From Stenotrophomonas maltophilia (lineage in GTDB: Bacteria > Pseudomonadota > Gammaproteobacteria > Xanthomonadales > Xanthomonadaceae), in NCBI RefSeq assembly GCF_002799245.1, contig NZ_NEQV01000007.1, positions 208,355 through 272,354 on the forward strand: DNA of 64,000 bases. Direction: 5' to 3'. The translations under genes were made by a program, and so were the position numbers. Positions 1 through 9,190 of this stretch are shown piece after piece. The first letter of the stretch is position 1, and each line of letters starts with the position of its first letter. The notes under the pieces are model-generated. The model did no database searches. It was not told where the DNA came from and saw nothing but the letters and a program-made list of their open reading frames with translations.

Positions 1-272
1 TCGTGGTTGTCCTGCTGCTGCCGAAGCTCTTCGCCCAGGGTCTGGCGGGTGTTCTGGAAGGCTTCCAGGGTGACGTTGCGGTAATGGTCCACCTGCAGCG
101 CAACGATGGCCAGCAGCGTGGCCAGGCCTGCAATGCTGATGATCAGCGCGCTGGTGAACAGCAGGCGGCGGTGGCAGCGGCGCAGCGTCTGAACCAGCGG
201 CCACTCGGCATCTGCACCGGCAGGCTGTGCCGAGCGATGAACGGAGTCGGAAGTGGAAGCGCGGCGCATCAT
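1..272 (-). CDS. membrane sensor protein, N-terminal part (cut by window edge)
   Basis: Ninety codons are visible from an ATG at 272 (a second ATG follows at 269), reading off the left edge. The first ~35 residues are basic and cytoplasmic. One strong membrane segment follows (about residues 38-60, containing ALIISIAGLATLLAIVAL), then a region with HYRNVTLEAFQNTRQTLGEE, which looks like the start of a periplasmic sensor domain with coiled-coil character. This layout is common in histidine kinases, hybrid kinases and GGDEF/EAL sensors, but no catalytic domain is inside the window, so the class is not decided. It shares the conserved upstream motif (346-366) with the adhesin and fimbrial genes, so it may belong to, or regulate, the same adhesion regulon. 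Confidence 0.6.
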   Translation of the reverse strand, partial: MMRRASTSDSVHRSAQPAGADAEWPLVQTLRRCHRRLLFTSALIISIAGLATLLAIVALQVDHYRNVTLEAFQNTRQTLGEELRQQQDNH

Positions 273-345
273 TCAGTAGGAAGCCGGGAGGAGCCCGGTG
301 CGATGGAGGACCAGAGCAGCAGCATGCGGTGGCCCAGCGTGCAGT

Positions 346-366
346 TCCCTAGGACAGGGCCCAAAA
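346..366 (-). promoter_or_regulatory. shared upstream motif, copy A
   Basis: Read on the minus strand this is TTTTGGGCCCTGTCCTAGGG, ending 74 nt before the ATG of the sensor fragment. It matches copies at 4576-4596, 10686-10706 and 11401-11421, all on the same strand and all 75-125 nt upstream of a start codon. The core common to the copies is a CCTRWCCTAT-like block preceded by TTTT. Function is inferred: an activator site or a special promoter for the adhesion genes. Confidence 0.5.
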
Positions 367-407
367 CGCGTCATCCATGTTTCGCCACGCGACGGACAGA
401 TGCACGA

Positions 408-435
408 AGCCCGCGGCCATTGCTGACCGCGGGCT
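408..435 (-). terminator. hairpin after the autotransporter gene
   Basis: A perfect 9-bp stem (AGCCCGCGG at 408-416 with CCGCGGGCT at 427-435) and 10-nt loop lie about 50 nt beyond the adhesin stop codon. There is no long T-tract, so this is a weak intrinsic terminator or mRNA-end hairpin by inference. Confidence 0.4.
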
Positions 436-483
436 GCATGCGATGCGATCGGCCGGCAACCCCCGTTGCCGGCGCAGCGCCTT

Positions 484-3400
484 TTACCAGCTCATGCCAG
501 CACCGGCAGAGACGCTCTTCTCGTTGCCACTGAAGGCGCCGCCCAGCGAGACCGAGACATTCTTCTTCTCGCCGAGGATGCGCTGATAACCGACCGCCAG
601 TGCCGCACGGCCATTCTGCGCACCCACACCCGCACCCAGGCGGTTGTCACCGGACAGGCCGGCGGTGTTCTGCGCCATGCCGGCATAGGCCGCACTGATT
701 GCCGCCATCCGGTCGATGCGGCGGTCCAGCACATTGACGCGGCTGTCGGTGTAGTCACGGGCATCCTCAAAGCGGTCGTTCAACTGCTTCACGTTCACCG
801 CGTCGGTGTCGCGGGTGCCGGCAGAGACATTGCTGACCACACGCTCGCTGCCCTCGGCGCCCACCGAGAACTCGTTCGCACGATCTGCATTCGAGCCCTT
901 GCCGATGGCCACCGAGTTGCTGCCCGAGGCGACGGCGCCCTCACCAATGGCGACGGCACCGCTGCCGCTGGCATCACCACCGCCAATGGCCACCGAGGCC
1001 TCGCCGGTGCCGGTCAAGCTCGGGGCTGGGGTCTGTGCCTGTGCGTCCGCAGCAGCGGGAGCAACCGGGGCAGCCGGAGCCGGAGCCGGAGCCGGGGCCT
1101 GCGCCAACGACGGCGATGCCGCCGATTCATCACTGGCCGAGGGCTGCGCGTCATGTGCCACATCACTGTCGGATACCTGGGCGACGGCGGCGATGGCGTC
1201 ATCGCCCTCAGTGGACAGGGCGCCCATCATGCCAACGTCGGCCGCGGCATCCGCGATGGAGGTGCTGGATGTTGCCACCACACCTGCGGTGCTGGCGGCA
1301 GCTCCGTCCAGGGCGTCCACGCGGTTGCCCAATGCATCCACGCTGCTCTGCAACGCTTGACGAACGTCATGCAGCTGCCCGCCGTTGACGGCCTCGCGGC
1401 TGCCAGAGCCGATCAGGCCATTGGCCAGGTTTCCGATCACCGTGCCCTGGGTACCGCCCAGGTTGACGCGGTTCAGGGTGTGGTCCGTGTAGGTCAGTAC
1501 CGCCAGCATTTCGCCGGTGGTCGGGTCCAGCGCGCCAGCGGCCTTCAGCTGCCCCACCGTCACTGCCTCGTCATTGGCCTTGCCGTTGGCCAGGCCGGTC
1601 AGGCGGCGCCTGCCGTCGGAGCCGCTGATGTCCAACTCGTCGCCGTCACTGTCCTTGGCCACGGTCAGCTTGCCGGTGTCTGCATCGCGCAGCAGCAGGC
1701 CGGCCGTGCCCGCCGCCAAGCCATTGACGTTGGTGGTCAGCGTTGCCAGTGCGGTGTTGGTGCTGCTCAGCTGGCCAAAGGTGGCAACGTCGTTGGCGGC
1801 GGTGCCGTCGGCAACGTTGACGATGCGACGCCGGGTGTTTTCGTTGCCGACCGAAACGGTGTTCGCTTCTGTTGCAATCGCCCCCCTGCCCAGCGCGATG
1901 CTGCCAGCACCACTCGCGGCTGCGCCATAGCCCAGGGCAATGGCGTTCGCAGCGGACGCCTCGGCACTACGGCCCAGCGCAATCGCCGAGTCGGCTGTTG
2001 ATGTGGCCAGACTGCCATAGGCCACCGACCCTTCATTCGCAGCACTGGATTGCTGGCCGATTGCCACAGCGCTGTTCCCTGCAGCGGAGGCCTGATGACC
2101 AACGGCCAGGGCTCGCGCACCCGCCGCCGTCGATGCAACAATACCGTTGACCTTGACCAACATAGTGTCCACTTTGGTACCCAGCCCAGTGTTCAGCTGA
2201 CCCACGGTGGCAACGTCACTCGCGGCAGTGCCATCTGCGACGTTGACGATACGGCGCCGGGTTGCGGCAGTGGTGCCACCGACCGAAACGGTGTTCGCTT
2301 CTGTTGCAATCGCCCCCCTGCCCAGCGCGATGCTGCCAGCACCACTCGCGGCTGCGCCATAGCCCAGGGCAATGGCGTTCGCAGCGGACGCCTCGGCACT
2401 ACGGCCCAGCGCAATCGCCGAGTCGGCTGTTGATGTGGCCAGACTGCCATAGGCCACCGACCCTTCATTCGCAGCACTGGATTGCTGGCCGATTGCCACA
2501 GCGCTGTTCCCTGCAGCGGAGGCCTGATGACCAACGGCCAGGGCTCGCGCACCCGCCGCCGTCGATGCAACAATACCGTTGACCTTGACCAACATAGTGT
2601 CCACTTTGGTACCCAGCCCAGTGTTCAGCTGACCCACGGTGGCAACGTCACTCGCGGCAGTGCCATCTGCGACGTTGACGATACGGCGCCGGGTTGCGGC
2701 AGTGGTGCCACCGACCGAAACGGTGTTGGCGGCCGTGGCCGTCGAGCCTGCGCCCAATGCGACGCTGTTCAGCGCAGTGGCCGTGGTGTTGGCGCCGGTG
2801 CCCAGTGCGGTACTGTTGTCGGCCAGGGCCTTGGCGCCATTGCCCATGGCAATGGCATTGCCACCGCCCGTAACCGTTGTTCCGTCCGTGCCCAGAACAC
2901 CGGTTTCTGCGCCACGGCCAAGGGCGAGCGACGAATTTCCGTAGGCCTTGGCAAGGCTGCCCATCGCCACTGCGGTTTCCGAAAGTGCGACGGTCTGATT
3001 GCCCAGCGCGATGGCCCTGAGGCCCGCCGCCGACGCCGCGTTGCCAATGGCAATGGCGCGGACCCCTGCGGCAGACGAATCGCCACCGGTAGTTCCATTG
3101 ACCTTCACAAACGTCGTATCAACCTTGCCGCTCACCGTGGTGGTCAACTGGCCATAAGTGGCAACGTCATTCGCGGCAGTGCCGTCAGCGACGTTGACGA
3201 TACGGCGCCGGGATGCGGCGGTGGTACCACCCACCGAAACCGTGTTGGCAGCGCTGGCGGTCGAGCCGGAACCGATGGCCACGCTGTTCAATGCCGTTGC
3301 AGTGGTATTCGCCCCCGAGCCCAGCGCAATGCTGTTTTCCGCCAGCGCCTTCGCTCTATGGCCCATGGCAATGGCACTGCCCCCGCCGGTAACCGTTGTC

Positions 3401-4470
3401 CCGTCCGTTCCCAGAACGCCGGTTTCTGCGCCACGGCCAATGGCAAGCGACGAGTCTCCATAGGCCTTGGCAATGCTGCCCATCGCGACCGCATTTTCCG
3501 CAAGCGCCACGGTCTGGTTACCCAGCGCGATGGCCCTGAGGCCCGCCGCCGACGCCGCGTTGCCAATGGCAATGGCGCGGCCCCCTGCGGCAGACGAATC
3601 GCCACCGGTAGTTCCATTGACCTTCACGAAGGTGGCATCGTAGGCATGTGCCTTCAGCTGGCTGTAAGTCACCGCATCATTGTCGTCGACGGCGTTGCCG
3701 ACGTTCATGATGCGGCGCTTGGTGGTGGCATTGCCGACCGAAACGGTCCCGGCTACGGTGGCGATGGAGCCAGAGCCCAGAGCAACGCTGTCCCTGCCGG
3801 AGGCGCTGGCGCCGTAGCCCAGCGCGGTGCTGTTGGCGACGGACGCCGAGGCCGACCGCCCCATCGCGATGGCGTCGGCACCTGCTGCGGTGGCAGTACG
3901 ACCCATCGCGATGGCGTCGACACCTGCTGCGGTGGCAGAACGACCCACGGCAATCGAGGCTACATTCAACGACCTCGATTGAAAACCTATCGCTACCGAG
4001 TCGTCAGCCGTTGCATGAGCTTGATCACCCAATGCTGTGGCGTACCAGCCTGCAGCCGCGCCACTCCCGAAAGCAGCGCCTTGAGCTGCGGCGGTCGCGG
4101 CACGACCAACTGCGACCGCTCCTGCCCCACTTACACTGGCATCGGCACCGACGCCACCGTAGACCCCGCCAAACTTTACAAGCCTGGCGAGCTCGTCGGT
4201 CGTCGCCATGGTCCCGATTCCCGACGACATGGCCCCCATCTGCGGGCGCTCGCAGCGCAGGCCGTCGGCCGCCAGCTGCTCGCCGAAACCGCAGAGCAGC
4301 GGCTCGTTCTCCGCCAGCGCACTGCCGGCAGGCAGGCTCAGGGCGACCGCCAGCGCGCCGGCCAGGCGGCTGCGGCCGGAGGTTTTCTTGCCCCGCGCCG
4401 TGGCAAGTTCGTGGGCTACCGCCCATGTACCTGTGGAAACATTCCAGATGAGTTTGTAGACAGCATTCAT
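484..4470 (-). CDS. trimeric autotransporter adhesin (YadA/Ata-like)
   Basis: A 1328-residue surface adhesin of type Vc secretion: three chains form a surface fibre and one shared outer-membrane barrel. The start at 4470 (MNAVYKLIWN) is chosen because it opens a classic extended signal peptide (residues 1 to ~53, ending SALA) and has AGGA about 8 nt upstream; an in-frame ATG at 4569 would add 33 unlikely residues. Most of the protein is head repeats of the AIAMGRTA/SVALG type, broken by neck motifs (NTVSVG...RRIVNVADG) and short stalk parts. A Pro/Ala-rich linker lies near residues 1120-1145. The last ~75 residues form the YadA anchor, preceded by a coiled coil (NVLDRRIDRMAAISAAYAG) and ending in GMSW, with the terminal aromatic residue expected for barrel assembly. 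Two sets of internal tandem duplications are present. Role in attachment and biofilm is family knowledge; the ligand is unknown. Confidence 0.93.
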   Translation of the reverse strand: MNAVYKLIWNVSTGTWAVAHELATARGKKTSGRSRLAGALAVALSLPAGSALAENEPLLCGFGEQLAADGLRCERPQMGAMSSGIGTMATTDELARLVKFGGVYGGVGADASVSGAGAVAVGRAATAAAQGAAFGSGAAAGWYATALGDQAHATADDSVAIGFQSRSLNVASIAVGRSATAAGVDAIAMGRTATAAGADAIAMGRSASASVANSTALGYGASASGRDSVALGSGSIATVAGTVSVGNATTKRRIMNVGNAVDDNDAVTYSQLKAHAYDATFVKVNGTTGGDSSAAGGRAIAIGNAASAAGLRAIALGNQTVALAENAVAMGSIAKAYGDSSLAIGRGAETGVLGTDGTTVTGGGSAIAMGHRAKALAENSIALGSGANTTATALNSVAIGSGSTASAANTVSVGGTTAASRRRIVNVADGTAANDVATYGQLTTTVSGKVDTTFVKVNGTTGGDSSAAGVRAIAIGNAASAAGLRAIALGNQTVALSETAVAMGSLAKAYGNSSLALGRGAETGVLGTDGTTVTGGGNAIAMGNGAKALADNSTALGTGANTTATALNSVALGAGSTATAANTVSVGGTTAATRRRIVNVADGTAASDVATVGQLNTGLGTKVDTMLVKVNGIVASTAAGARALAVGHQASAAGNSAVAIGQQSSAANEGSVAYGSLATSTADSAIALGRSAEASAANAIALGYGAAASGAGSIALGRGAIATEANTVSVGGTTAATRRRIVNVADGTAASDVATVGQLNTGLGTKVDTMLVKVNGIVASTAAGARALAVGHQASAAGNSAVAIGQQSSAANEGSVAYGSLATSTADSAIALGRSAEASAANAIALGYGAAASGAGSIALGRGAIATEANTVSVGNENTRRRIVNVADGTAANDVATFGQLSSTNTALATLTTNVNGLAAGTAGLLLRDADTGKLTVAKDSDGDELDISGSDGRRRLTGLANGKANDEAVTVGQLKAAGALDPTTGEMLAVLTYTDHTLNRVNLGGTQGTVIGNLANGLIGSGSREAVNGGQLHDVRQALQSSVDALGNRVDALDGAAASTAGVVATSSTSIADAAADVGMMGALSTEGDDAIAAVAQVSDSDVAHDAQPSASDESAASPSLAQAPAPAPAPAAPVAPAAADAQAQTPAPSLTGTGEASVAIGGGDASGSGAVAIGEGAVASGSNSVAIGKGSNADRANEFSVGAEGSERVVSNVSAGTRDTDAVNVKQLNDRFEDARDYTDSRVNVLDRRIDRMAAISAAYAGMAQNTAGLSGDNRLGAGVGAQNGRAALAVGYQRILGEKKNVSVSLGGAFSGNEKSVSAGAGMSW
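1847..2727 (-). repeat. 432-bp tandem duplication inside the adhesin gene
   Basis: Copies at about 1847-2295 and 2279-2727 appear identical over the whole 432-bp period (144 codons, residues about 582-869 of the adhesin). The period is a multiple of three, so the frame is kept. Near-perfect identity suggests a recent duplication or ongoing homogenisation, and a site where copy number could change the fibre length. Confidence 0.85.
2586..3623 (-). repeat. 519-bp diverged tandem repeat inside the adhesin gene
   Basis: Two units with a 519-bp period (173 codons), at about 2586-3104 and 3105-3623, each run from one FVKVNGTTGGDSSAAG block to the next. They differ at scattered positions (for example AVAMGSIAKAYGDSS versus AVAMGSLAKAYGNSS), so this duplication is older than the 432-bp one. 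Seen directly; ages are inferred. Confidence 0.75.
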
Positions 4471-4575
4471 GGTGTCGGTCCTGATTGATCGCGACAACGC
4501 GGTCGCGCGGGGTGATGGAGTCGGCGGCACGCAATGGCAGCCGTGGCGGAATGGTCGCAACCGCGCCATCGCCTC

Positions 4576-4596
4576 CCCATAGGTCAGGTCCTAAAA
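4576..4596 (-). promoter_or_regulatory. shared upstream motif, copy B
   Basis: On the minus strand it reads TTTTAGGACCTGACCTATGG, about 106-126 nt upstream of the adhesin start. It is one of four copies of the motif described at 346-366. It lies in the 234-bp gap between the adhesin and the fimbrial chaperone gene, which otherwise holds nothing recognisable. Confidence 0.5.
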
Positions 4597-4704
4597 TGCG
4601 ATTGTCTTTGCGCGCGACGCACGCCTCGGGCCGAGGCAAAAAGCATCGCGCAGGCCATTAGCGGCAAACAGGGCAGGCCCCATCCATTGCTGCCGGCAGG
4701 CGCT

Positions 4705-5430
4705 TCAGCCGCCGGCAGTGGCCGTCAGCGGGTGCACGGCGCCGACATCGTCGATCCATTGCAGATCGATCTTCAGGGCACGCGAAGGTATGCCGGTGCC
4801 TGCCGGCAGGGCAATCAACGTATCGGCCAAGGGCGACAGATAGTCGTGGGCCAGATCCAGTCGCCGTGCACCGTCTTCCAGAGACAGTGACGCGATGTTG
4901 ACCCCATACGGGCCGGGGTTGTGCACCTTCAGCTGCCAGTCGCCGGCTGCGGTGGGTTGCAGCGACCAGCGCAGTTGACCCGGGGCTGCGCCCGGCTGAC
5001 CGCGCAGCCCCGCTGGGCGGTACAGCAGCTTGATGCGCGAATGGGTGTTCACCTGGAAGCGCGCGCCCTGCGTGTCCGGCAGCGCCGGAATCTCCACGAT
5101 GTTCAGCCGGTAGATCACCTCGCGGTCGTCCGGCAGCGCGGCTGGGTCGGCCACCCGTACCAGCAGGTTGCGGTCGCGACCGGCATCAATGCGCTGCAGC
5201 GGCGGGGTCACGACGAAGGGGGTCTGGATGGTCTCAGGCAGGGCCCCGGCATCGCCCGCGTCCACCCAGGCCTGCACCAGTACCGGGTGCGCATCCGGGT
5301 TGCTGACGCGCAGGGCGACACTGCCCTGCCCCGCCGTGTAGATCAGGCGGGTGGCGCCCAGGTCCAGGCCGGCATGTGCCAGGGGCGGTGGCAGCAACAG
5401 GGCCAGCAGACAGCAGAGCAACAGGCGCAT
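4705..5430 (-). CDS. fimbrial periplasmic chaperone (second of the cluster)
   Basis: A 241-residue PapD/FimC-like chaperone that holds pilus subunits in the periplasm by donor-strand complementation. A signal peptide covers residues 1-20 (ends AHA). The family features are visible: an N-terminal immunoglobulin-like domain with FVVTPPLQRIDAGRDRNLLV, the YRLNIVEIP strand, and RIKLLYRP with the conserved lysine that anchors the subunit C-terminus. GGAG stands 7-8 nt before the ATG. It is the last gene of the fimbrial cluster, 39 nt after the tip adhesin gene, so it may serve that adhesin specifically while the first chaperone (9191-9949) serves the pilins; that division is inference. Confidence 0.9.
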   Translation of the reverse strand: MRLLLCCLLALLLPPPLAHAGLDLGATRLIYTAGQGSVALRVSNPDAHPVLVQAWVDAGDAGALPETIQTPFVVTPPLQRIDAGRDRNLLVRVADPAALPDDREVIYRLNIVEIPALPDTQGARFQVNTHSRIKLLYRPAGLRGQPGAAPGQLRWSLQPTAAGDWQLKVHNPGPYGVNIASLSLEDGARRLDLAHDYLSPLADTLIALPAGTGIPSRALKIDLQWIDDVGAVHPLTATAGG

Positions 5431-5469
5431 GGGATCTCTCCAGGGCGGCGCAGTAACCCGCGCCCCGCC

Positions 5470-6480
5470 TCAACGGTAATCAAGCTTGATGGTAATGCCG
5501 CCATCGGCGCGCCCGGACGACAGCGCACCGGTGCGCACATAGCGCACGCTCAGGGTCTCACCCGGGTTGGCGGTGCTGCTGCCGAGATCGTATGCGCTGC
5601 CAAAGGCCACCGGCGTGCCGTCGGGGGTGCCCAAGGTAACGCCGCGCCGCACTTCGAACTCGATGCCACGGGCGCCGCCACTGACCGCCGCACGGCCCAG
5701 CTGGGCATCGGTCACCGCCGTCAACGAGGTGTAGGTGACATCCACCGTCTGCGGCGTGGAGGGATCGCACTGGGTGGTCCAGCTGAACGCCTTGGCGGTA
5801 CTGGTGCTGCCGATGCTCTCGAACTCCTCGGCGGTCACCTGGCCCAGATTGACCGTTGCGTCGCTGCCCAGGTCGATCGTGCAGGGCGTAGCCATCACTG
5901 CCACCGGCATGCCCGCCACCCCCAGGATTTCGTTGCCACCGGTGGTTTCACGCTGCCCCAAGGGACGGCGCGTGGTCGTGTACTGGCCTGGGGCAACCGC
6001 CCCGGTACGCACCAGGCGCACGCGCATGGATGCTGCCGGGCTGGTTTCGGCGCTTGCCATGACGATCTTCTGGCCATCACGCACGGCCGTCCACCGCCCA
6101 TCGCCCCCCCGCACCTGCACGATCATGCCCAGGCCGGGTACACCGGTGCTGTAGATGCCCTGTTCTCCGCCGACGGCGCCGTCGACGGCGGGCAACGTGC
6201 CCAACTGGCCGCCATTGATGGCCACAACCGGCGGGGCGTCGGCTGCACAGGCGTCAGCCGAGGCCACCGCCACGCTTTCCTGCCCGGTGGTGGTATGCCA
6301 GCTACCCAACAGTTCACCCGTTCGCGCAGCGGCGCTGCCGCCCAGGGAGACGGCCGCAAACGTGTGCCATTGCTGCCCCCCGTTGCCGCAGGCCTGCGCG
6401 ACCTGCGCTGCCAGTGCCAGCGGCGCCAGCAGCGCGCAGCGCGCCAGCCATGGGCGGGACCGGTGAAGGATGCCATTCAT
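5470..6480 (-). CDS. fimbrial tip adhesin / minor subunit
   Basis: A 336-residue secreted protein placed directly after the usher. A signal peptide ends near AQVAQA (residue ~30). The N-terminal half is a lectin-like or receptor-binding region of no recognised family. The C-terminal ~150 residues look like a pilin domain: a cysteine-containing TIDLGSDATVNLG block, and a final strand ending GGITIKLDYR, the usual C-terminal beta-zipper. The start at 6480 is favoured by GGAG 9 nt upstream. An earlier ATG at 6501 overlaps the usher stop as ATGA and cannot be excluded. The two-domain length (about twice the pilins) and gene position support a tip adhesin. The target is not predictable from sequence. 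Confidence 0.8.
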   Translation of the reverse strand: MNGILHRSRPWLARCALLAPLALAAQVAQACGNGGQQWHTFAAVSLGGSAAARTGELLGSWHTTTGQESVAVASADACAADAPPVVAINGGQLGTLPAVDGAVGGEQGIYSTGVPGLGMIVQVRGGDGRWTAVRDGQKIVMASAETSPAASMRVRLVRTGAVAPGQYTTTRRPLGQRETTGGNEILGVAGMPVAVMATPCTIDLGSDATVNLGQVTAEEFESIGSTSTAKAFSWTTQCDPSTPQTVDVTYTSLTAVTDAQLGRAAVSGGARGIEFEVRRGVTLGTPDGTPVAFGSAYDLGSSTANPGETLSVRYVRTGALSSGRADGGITIKLDYR

Positions 6481-6497
6481 TATCGTGTGCTCCAGGT

Positions 6498-9092
6498 TCA
6501 TCGCGCGGCACGGCGGCTGAGCAGCGCCGGGGCCGGGTCGAAATGACATTCACTGGCCAGCCTGCCTTCGTGGTCGGCATCGGCCAGATCGTAGTTGATC
6601 ACACAGCGCTGGGCGTCGCCTTCGCCCCAGCGCACGAACAACTGGCCCTGCTCTTCGATGCCGCGCACCCACAGGCGACTGGCCTGGCCCACCACGCCCA
6701 CCGCTTCGCCGGCCGAATTGGTAACGTCCACGCCAAACGGCAAGGGGCGGCCATTGATCATTGGTGCCTCGATCAGCGCACTGCGGCCATGGGTGGTTGC
6801 GAGCACCACCTTCACCACCGCGCCAGCGGTGGGGACCGTACTGACCGAGGCGGCGTCCAGCTCCACATCGCGATGCAGCCCGGTCGGGTCCACGCCGATC
6901 TCATTGCGACGGTACGGAGTGAGGTACGGCACCACGGCCATGCCCCGGGCGTTGGTTTTCAGGCCCGGCGCGTTGTGCACCCGCGCGCCTGCGGCGCCAG
7001 GTACTTCCAGGATGCCGATGGTATCGTTGAGCTGCTGCGACAAGACCACGCCACCGGCATGCAGTACTACGCCACCGGAGGCCCCCAGCGATTGCTGGTG
7101 CACCCCCTGTCCGCTGCTGACCGAGGCATTGACATTGGCACCTGGCAGCGCGTAGCTGGCGCCGGCACCGACCTGGGTGTGGCCTGCCGCGCTGCGGCTG
7201 GCACCGATGTTGTAGTCGCCCTGGCGGCGGTCGCCGAACACGCCGTTGATGCCGGCACGCGCTGTGCTGCGGCCGTCGCCGGCACGGTCCACGTTGGTGT
7301 TCATGCGCGGCCCATCCGACCGCCCCAGCGGCACGCTGATGTTGAGATTGATGCTGTTGCTTTGCCGGGATGGGCCGCCGAACAGCGAGCGCTCCGAACG
7401 GCGCTGGGCCGATACGCTGTAGCTTGCCGCGCCAAAGCTGCCACTGTAACCGGCAGAGAAGCTGGTGGAACGCTGTTCGCGGTTCCAGTAGTCGATGGTG
7501 CTGGCGCTGACAAACAGCGAGCCGCCGGTGCTGCCCAGGCGCTGGCTCAAGGTGGCATCGGCGCGGCTGCGCTGGCGCGCCAGGCGCTGGCCATCAAGGC
7601 CGCGCCAGGTATCGTCGCGCAGCTGTGCCGCATCACGCAGCGACAGGTAGCCATCAGTGGAGTAGCGATAGGCCGCCACCGCGATGTTGGTCTTGGTGGA
7701 CAGCAGGTTCTTGCTGTAGGTCAGGCGCAGCGACTGTCCGCTCATGCGGTCGCCAAAACCGGCAACCTCACCGTGCAGGCGGGTGCGTGAATGGGTGATG
7801 TCGCCGGAGATGGCGCCCATTGAGGTGTTGACAGCCGCGCCAGCCAGGGCCGCAGTGTAGCCATCGGCTGCGGTCACGCCCCCGTAGACCGTCAGGCGGC
7901 TGTTGATGCCCTTGCGCAGCGTGCCCTCCAGAAACCGCGGGGCGTCGTGCAGGCGCGCGTCGCGCAGCTCGCCCGCAGTTGCGGTGAAACGATGCTGGCC
8001 CGGCCGCAGCAACTGCGGCACCGCCGAGAATGGCACCGAGAAACGCTCCACCTGGCCATCGGCCTCGGTCACTTCCACGTCAAGGTCACCGGCATAGGCG
8101 GTACCGAGCAGGTCATCGATCTCGTAGGGGCCGGGCGCGACGTTGATGTCCTGCAGCACGCGACCATTCTGGCGAATCGTCACGCGTGCATTGGTGCGGG
8201 CCACGCCACGCACCACCGGCGCGAACTCGCGCACCGAGTCCGGCAGCATGCGTGGATCGGTCTGTACGCTGGCACCACGGTAGGCCACCGAGTCGAACAG
8301 ATCGCCATTGGTATTGGCATCGCCCAGGGTCAGCTGCGCGTTCCAGCCGGGCAGGTTGCGCTGGGCGAAACTGCGCCCGCTGCTGTAGTGCATGCCGTCA
8401 TTGCCGTGGGTGGCATAGCCATCGTGACGAAAGCGCCAGGCGCCCAGGTTCACACCGGCGTTGAGGAGCACGCCGGTGCCATCACTGGACCTGCCTCGTG
8501 ACTGCACGCGTTGATGGGTAGCCGAGTACCCCAGGATGAGAGCATTGATGCCGTCATCCCACTGGTCACGGCTGACCCAGCCGCGCGGATCGCTCTTCAG
8601 CAAGGCATGGGGAATGCTGATGTCCAGCACCTGCTCGCCGGGATCGAACTCCGCACGGGCATCGGGCACGTACTCGCCCAGGTCGTAGCACAGCGGAGTC
8701 TCATCCAGCGAACGCAGGCGCTGGCCATCGCCGCCAGTGGCACCCTGCACCAGCAGGCGGCCGAGCTTTTCACGGTCCAGCGGAATCAGCTCGATCACAG
8801 CCTGCGGCAGGCACAGGCGAACCTGCTCTCCTTCGGTGACCCGCATTTCAACGTCACGTCGCCCGACCAGGGTACTGTTGATGCGTACGTCGGCGCTGTA
8901 GGTGCCCGGCAGCACGCCATCTGTCTCGAAGCGGCTGAGGTCCATGCCCTCACTGCCGCCGATAATGAATTCCGTGTTGAACTCGACCTTCGGGGCCGCC
9001 AATACCGTGGTCGACAGCAACGCGCCCACCACCGCCGCACTGAGACGGCAGCGATGATGCATGGGCGTGGAATGACGTTCACGGCGATTCAT
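6498..9092 (-). CDS. fimbrial outer-membrane usher
   Basis: An 864-residue PapC/FimD-type usher that receives chaperone-subunit complexes, polymerises the pilus and forms the export pore. The signal peptide ends near VLA (residue ~32). The mature protein opens with VEFNTEFIIGG, typical of the usher N-terminal domain. A long barrel region with QRNLPGWNAQLTLGD and PYEIDDL follows; then the plug and C-terminal domains with a closing cysteine pair (CVINYDLA and ECHFDP). Length is normal for the family. GGAG lies 10-11 nt before the ATG. It is transcribed from the chaperone side (9191-9949) with a hairpin in the gap, and runs into the adhesin gene. Confidence 0.94.
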   Translation of the reverse strand: MNRRERHSTPMHHRCRLSAAVVGALLSTTVLAAPKVEFNTEFIIGGSEGMDLSRFETDGVLPGTYSADVRINSTLVGRRDVEMRVTEGEQVRLCLPQAVIELIPLDREKLGRLLVQGATGGDGQRLRSLDETPLCYDLGEYVPDARAEFDPGEQVLDISIPHALLKSDPRGWVSRDQWDDGINALILGYSATHQRVQSRGRSSDGTGVLLNAGVNLGAWRFRHDGYATHGNDGMHYSSGRSFAQRNLPGWNAQLTLGDANTNGDLFDSVAYRGASVQTDPRMLPDSVREFAPVVRGVARTNARVTIRQNGRVLQDINVAPGPYEIDDLLGTAYAGDLDVEVTEADGQVERFSVPFSAVPQLLRPGQHRFTATAGELRDARLHDAPRFLEGTLRKGINSRLTVYGGVTAADGYTAALAGAAVNTSMGAISGDITHSRTRLHGEVAGFGDRMSGQSLRLTYSKNLLSTKTNIAVAAYRYSTDGYLSLRDAAQLRDDTWRGLDGQRLARQRSRADATLSQRLGSTGGSLFVSASTIDYWNREQRSTSFSAGYSGSFGAASYSVSAQRRSERSLFGGPSRQSNSINLNISVPLGRSDGPRMNTNVDRAGDGRSTARAGINGVFGDRRQGDYNIGASRSAAGHTQVGAGASYALPGANVNASVSSGQGVHQQSLGASGGVVLHAGGVVLSQQLNDTIGILEVPGAAGARVHNAPGLKTNARGMAVVPYLTPYRRNEIGVDPTGLHRDVELDAASVSTVPTAGAVVKVVLATTHGRSALIEAPMINGRPLPFGVDVTNSAGEAVGVVGQASRLWVRGIEEQGQLFVRWGEGDAQRCVINYDLADADHEGRLASECHFDPAPALLSRRAAR

Positions 9093-9121
9093 GACAGGAA
9101 CTCCAGGACGAGCTTTACCGG

Positions 9122-9141
9122 CACGCCCGCTCTCGGGCGTG
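9122..9141 (-). other. intra-operon hairpin between chaperone and usher
   Basis: Perfect stem CACGCCCG / CGGGCGTG with a CTCT loop in the 98-bp gap between the chaperone stop (9191) and the usher start (9092). It has no T-tract and so may stabilise or process the mRNA rather than terminate it (inference). Confidence 0.4.
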
Positions 9142-9190
9142 GCATGAAGAGGTGGACATGCGAGTGCCGGGTTGGCCGGCCGCGTTCAGA

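Noticed and set aside
3..533. Plus-strand open frame at the left edge
   Set aside because: Low-complexity translation and antisense to the better supported membrane sensor start on the minus strand.
466..2001. Long plus-strand open frame of 511 codons, and another at 2482-4488, opposite the adhesin gene
   Set aside because: They are antisense to strongly recognisable repeat coding sequence, have no family likeness or ribosome site, and mirror the repeats of the real gene; open only because of GC-rich codon structure.
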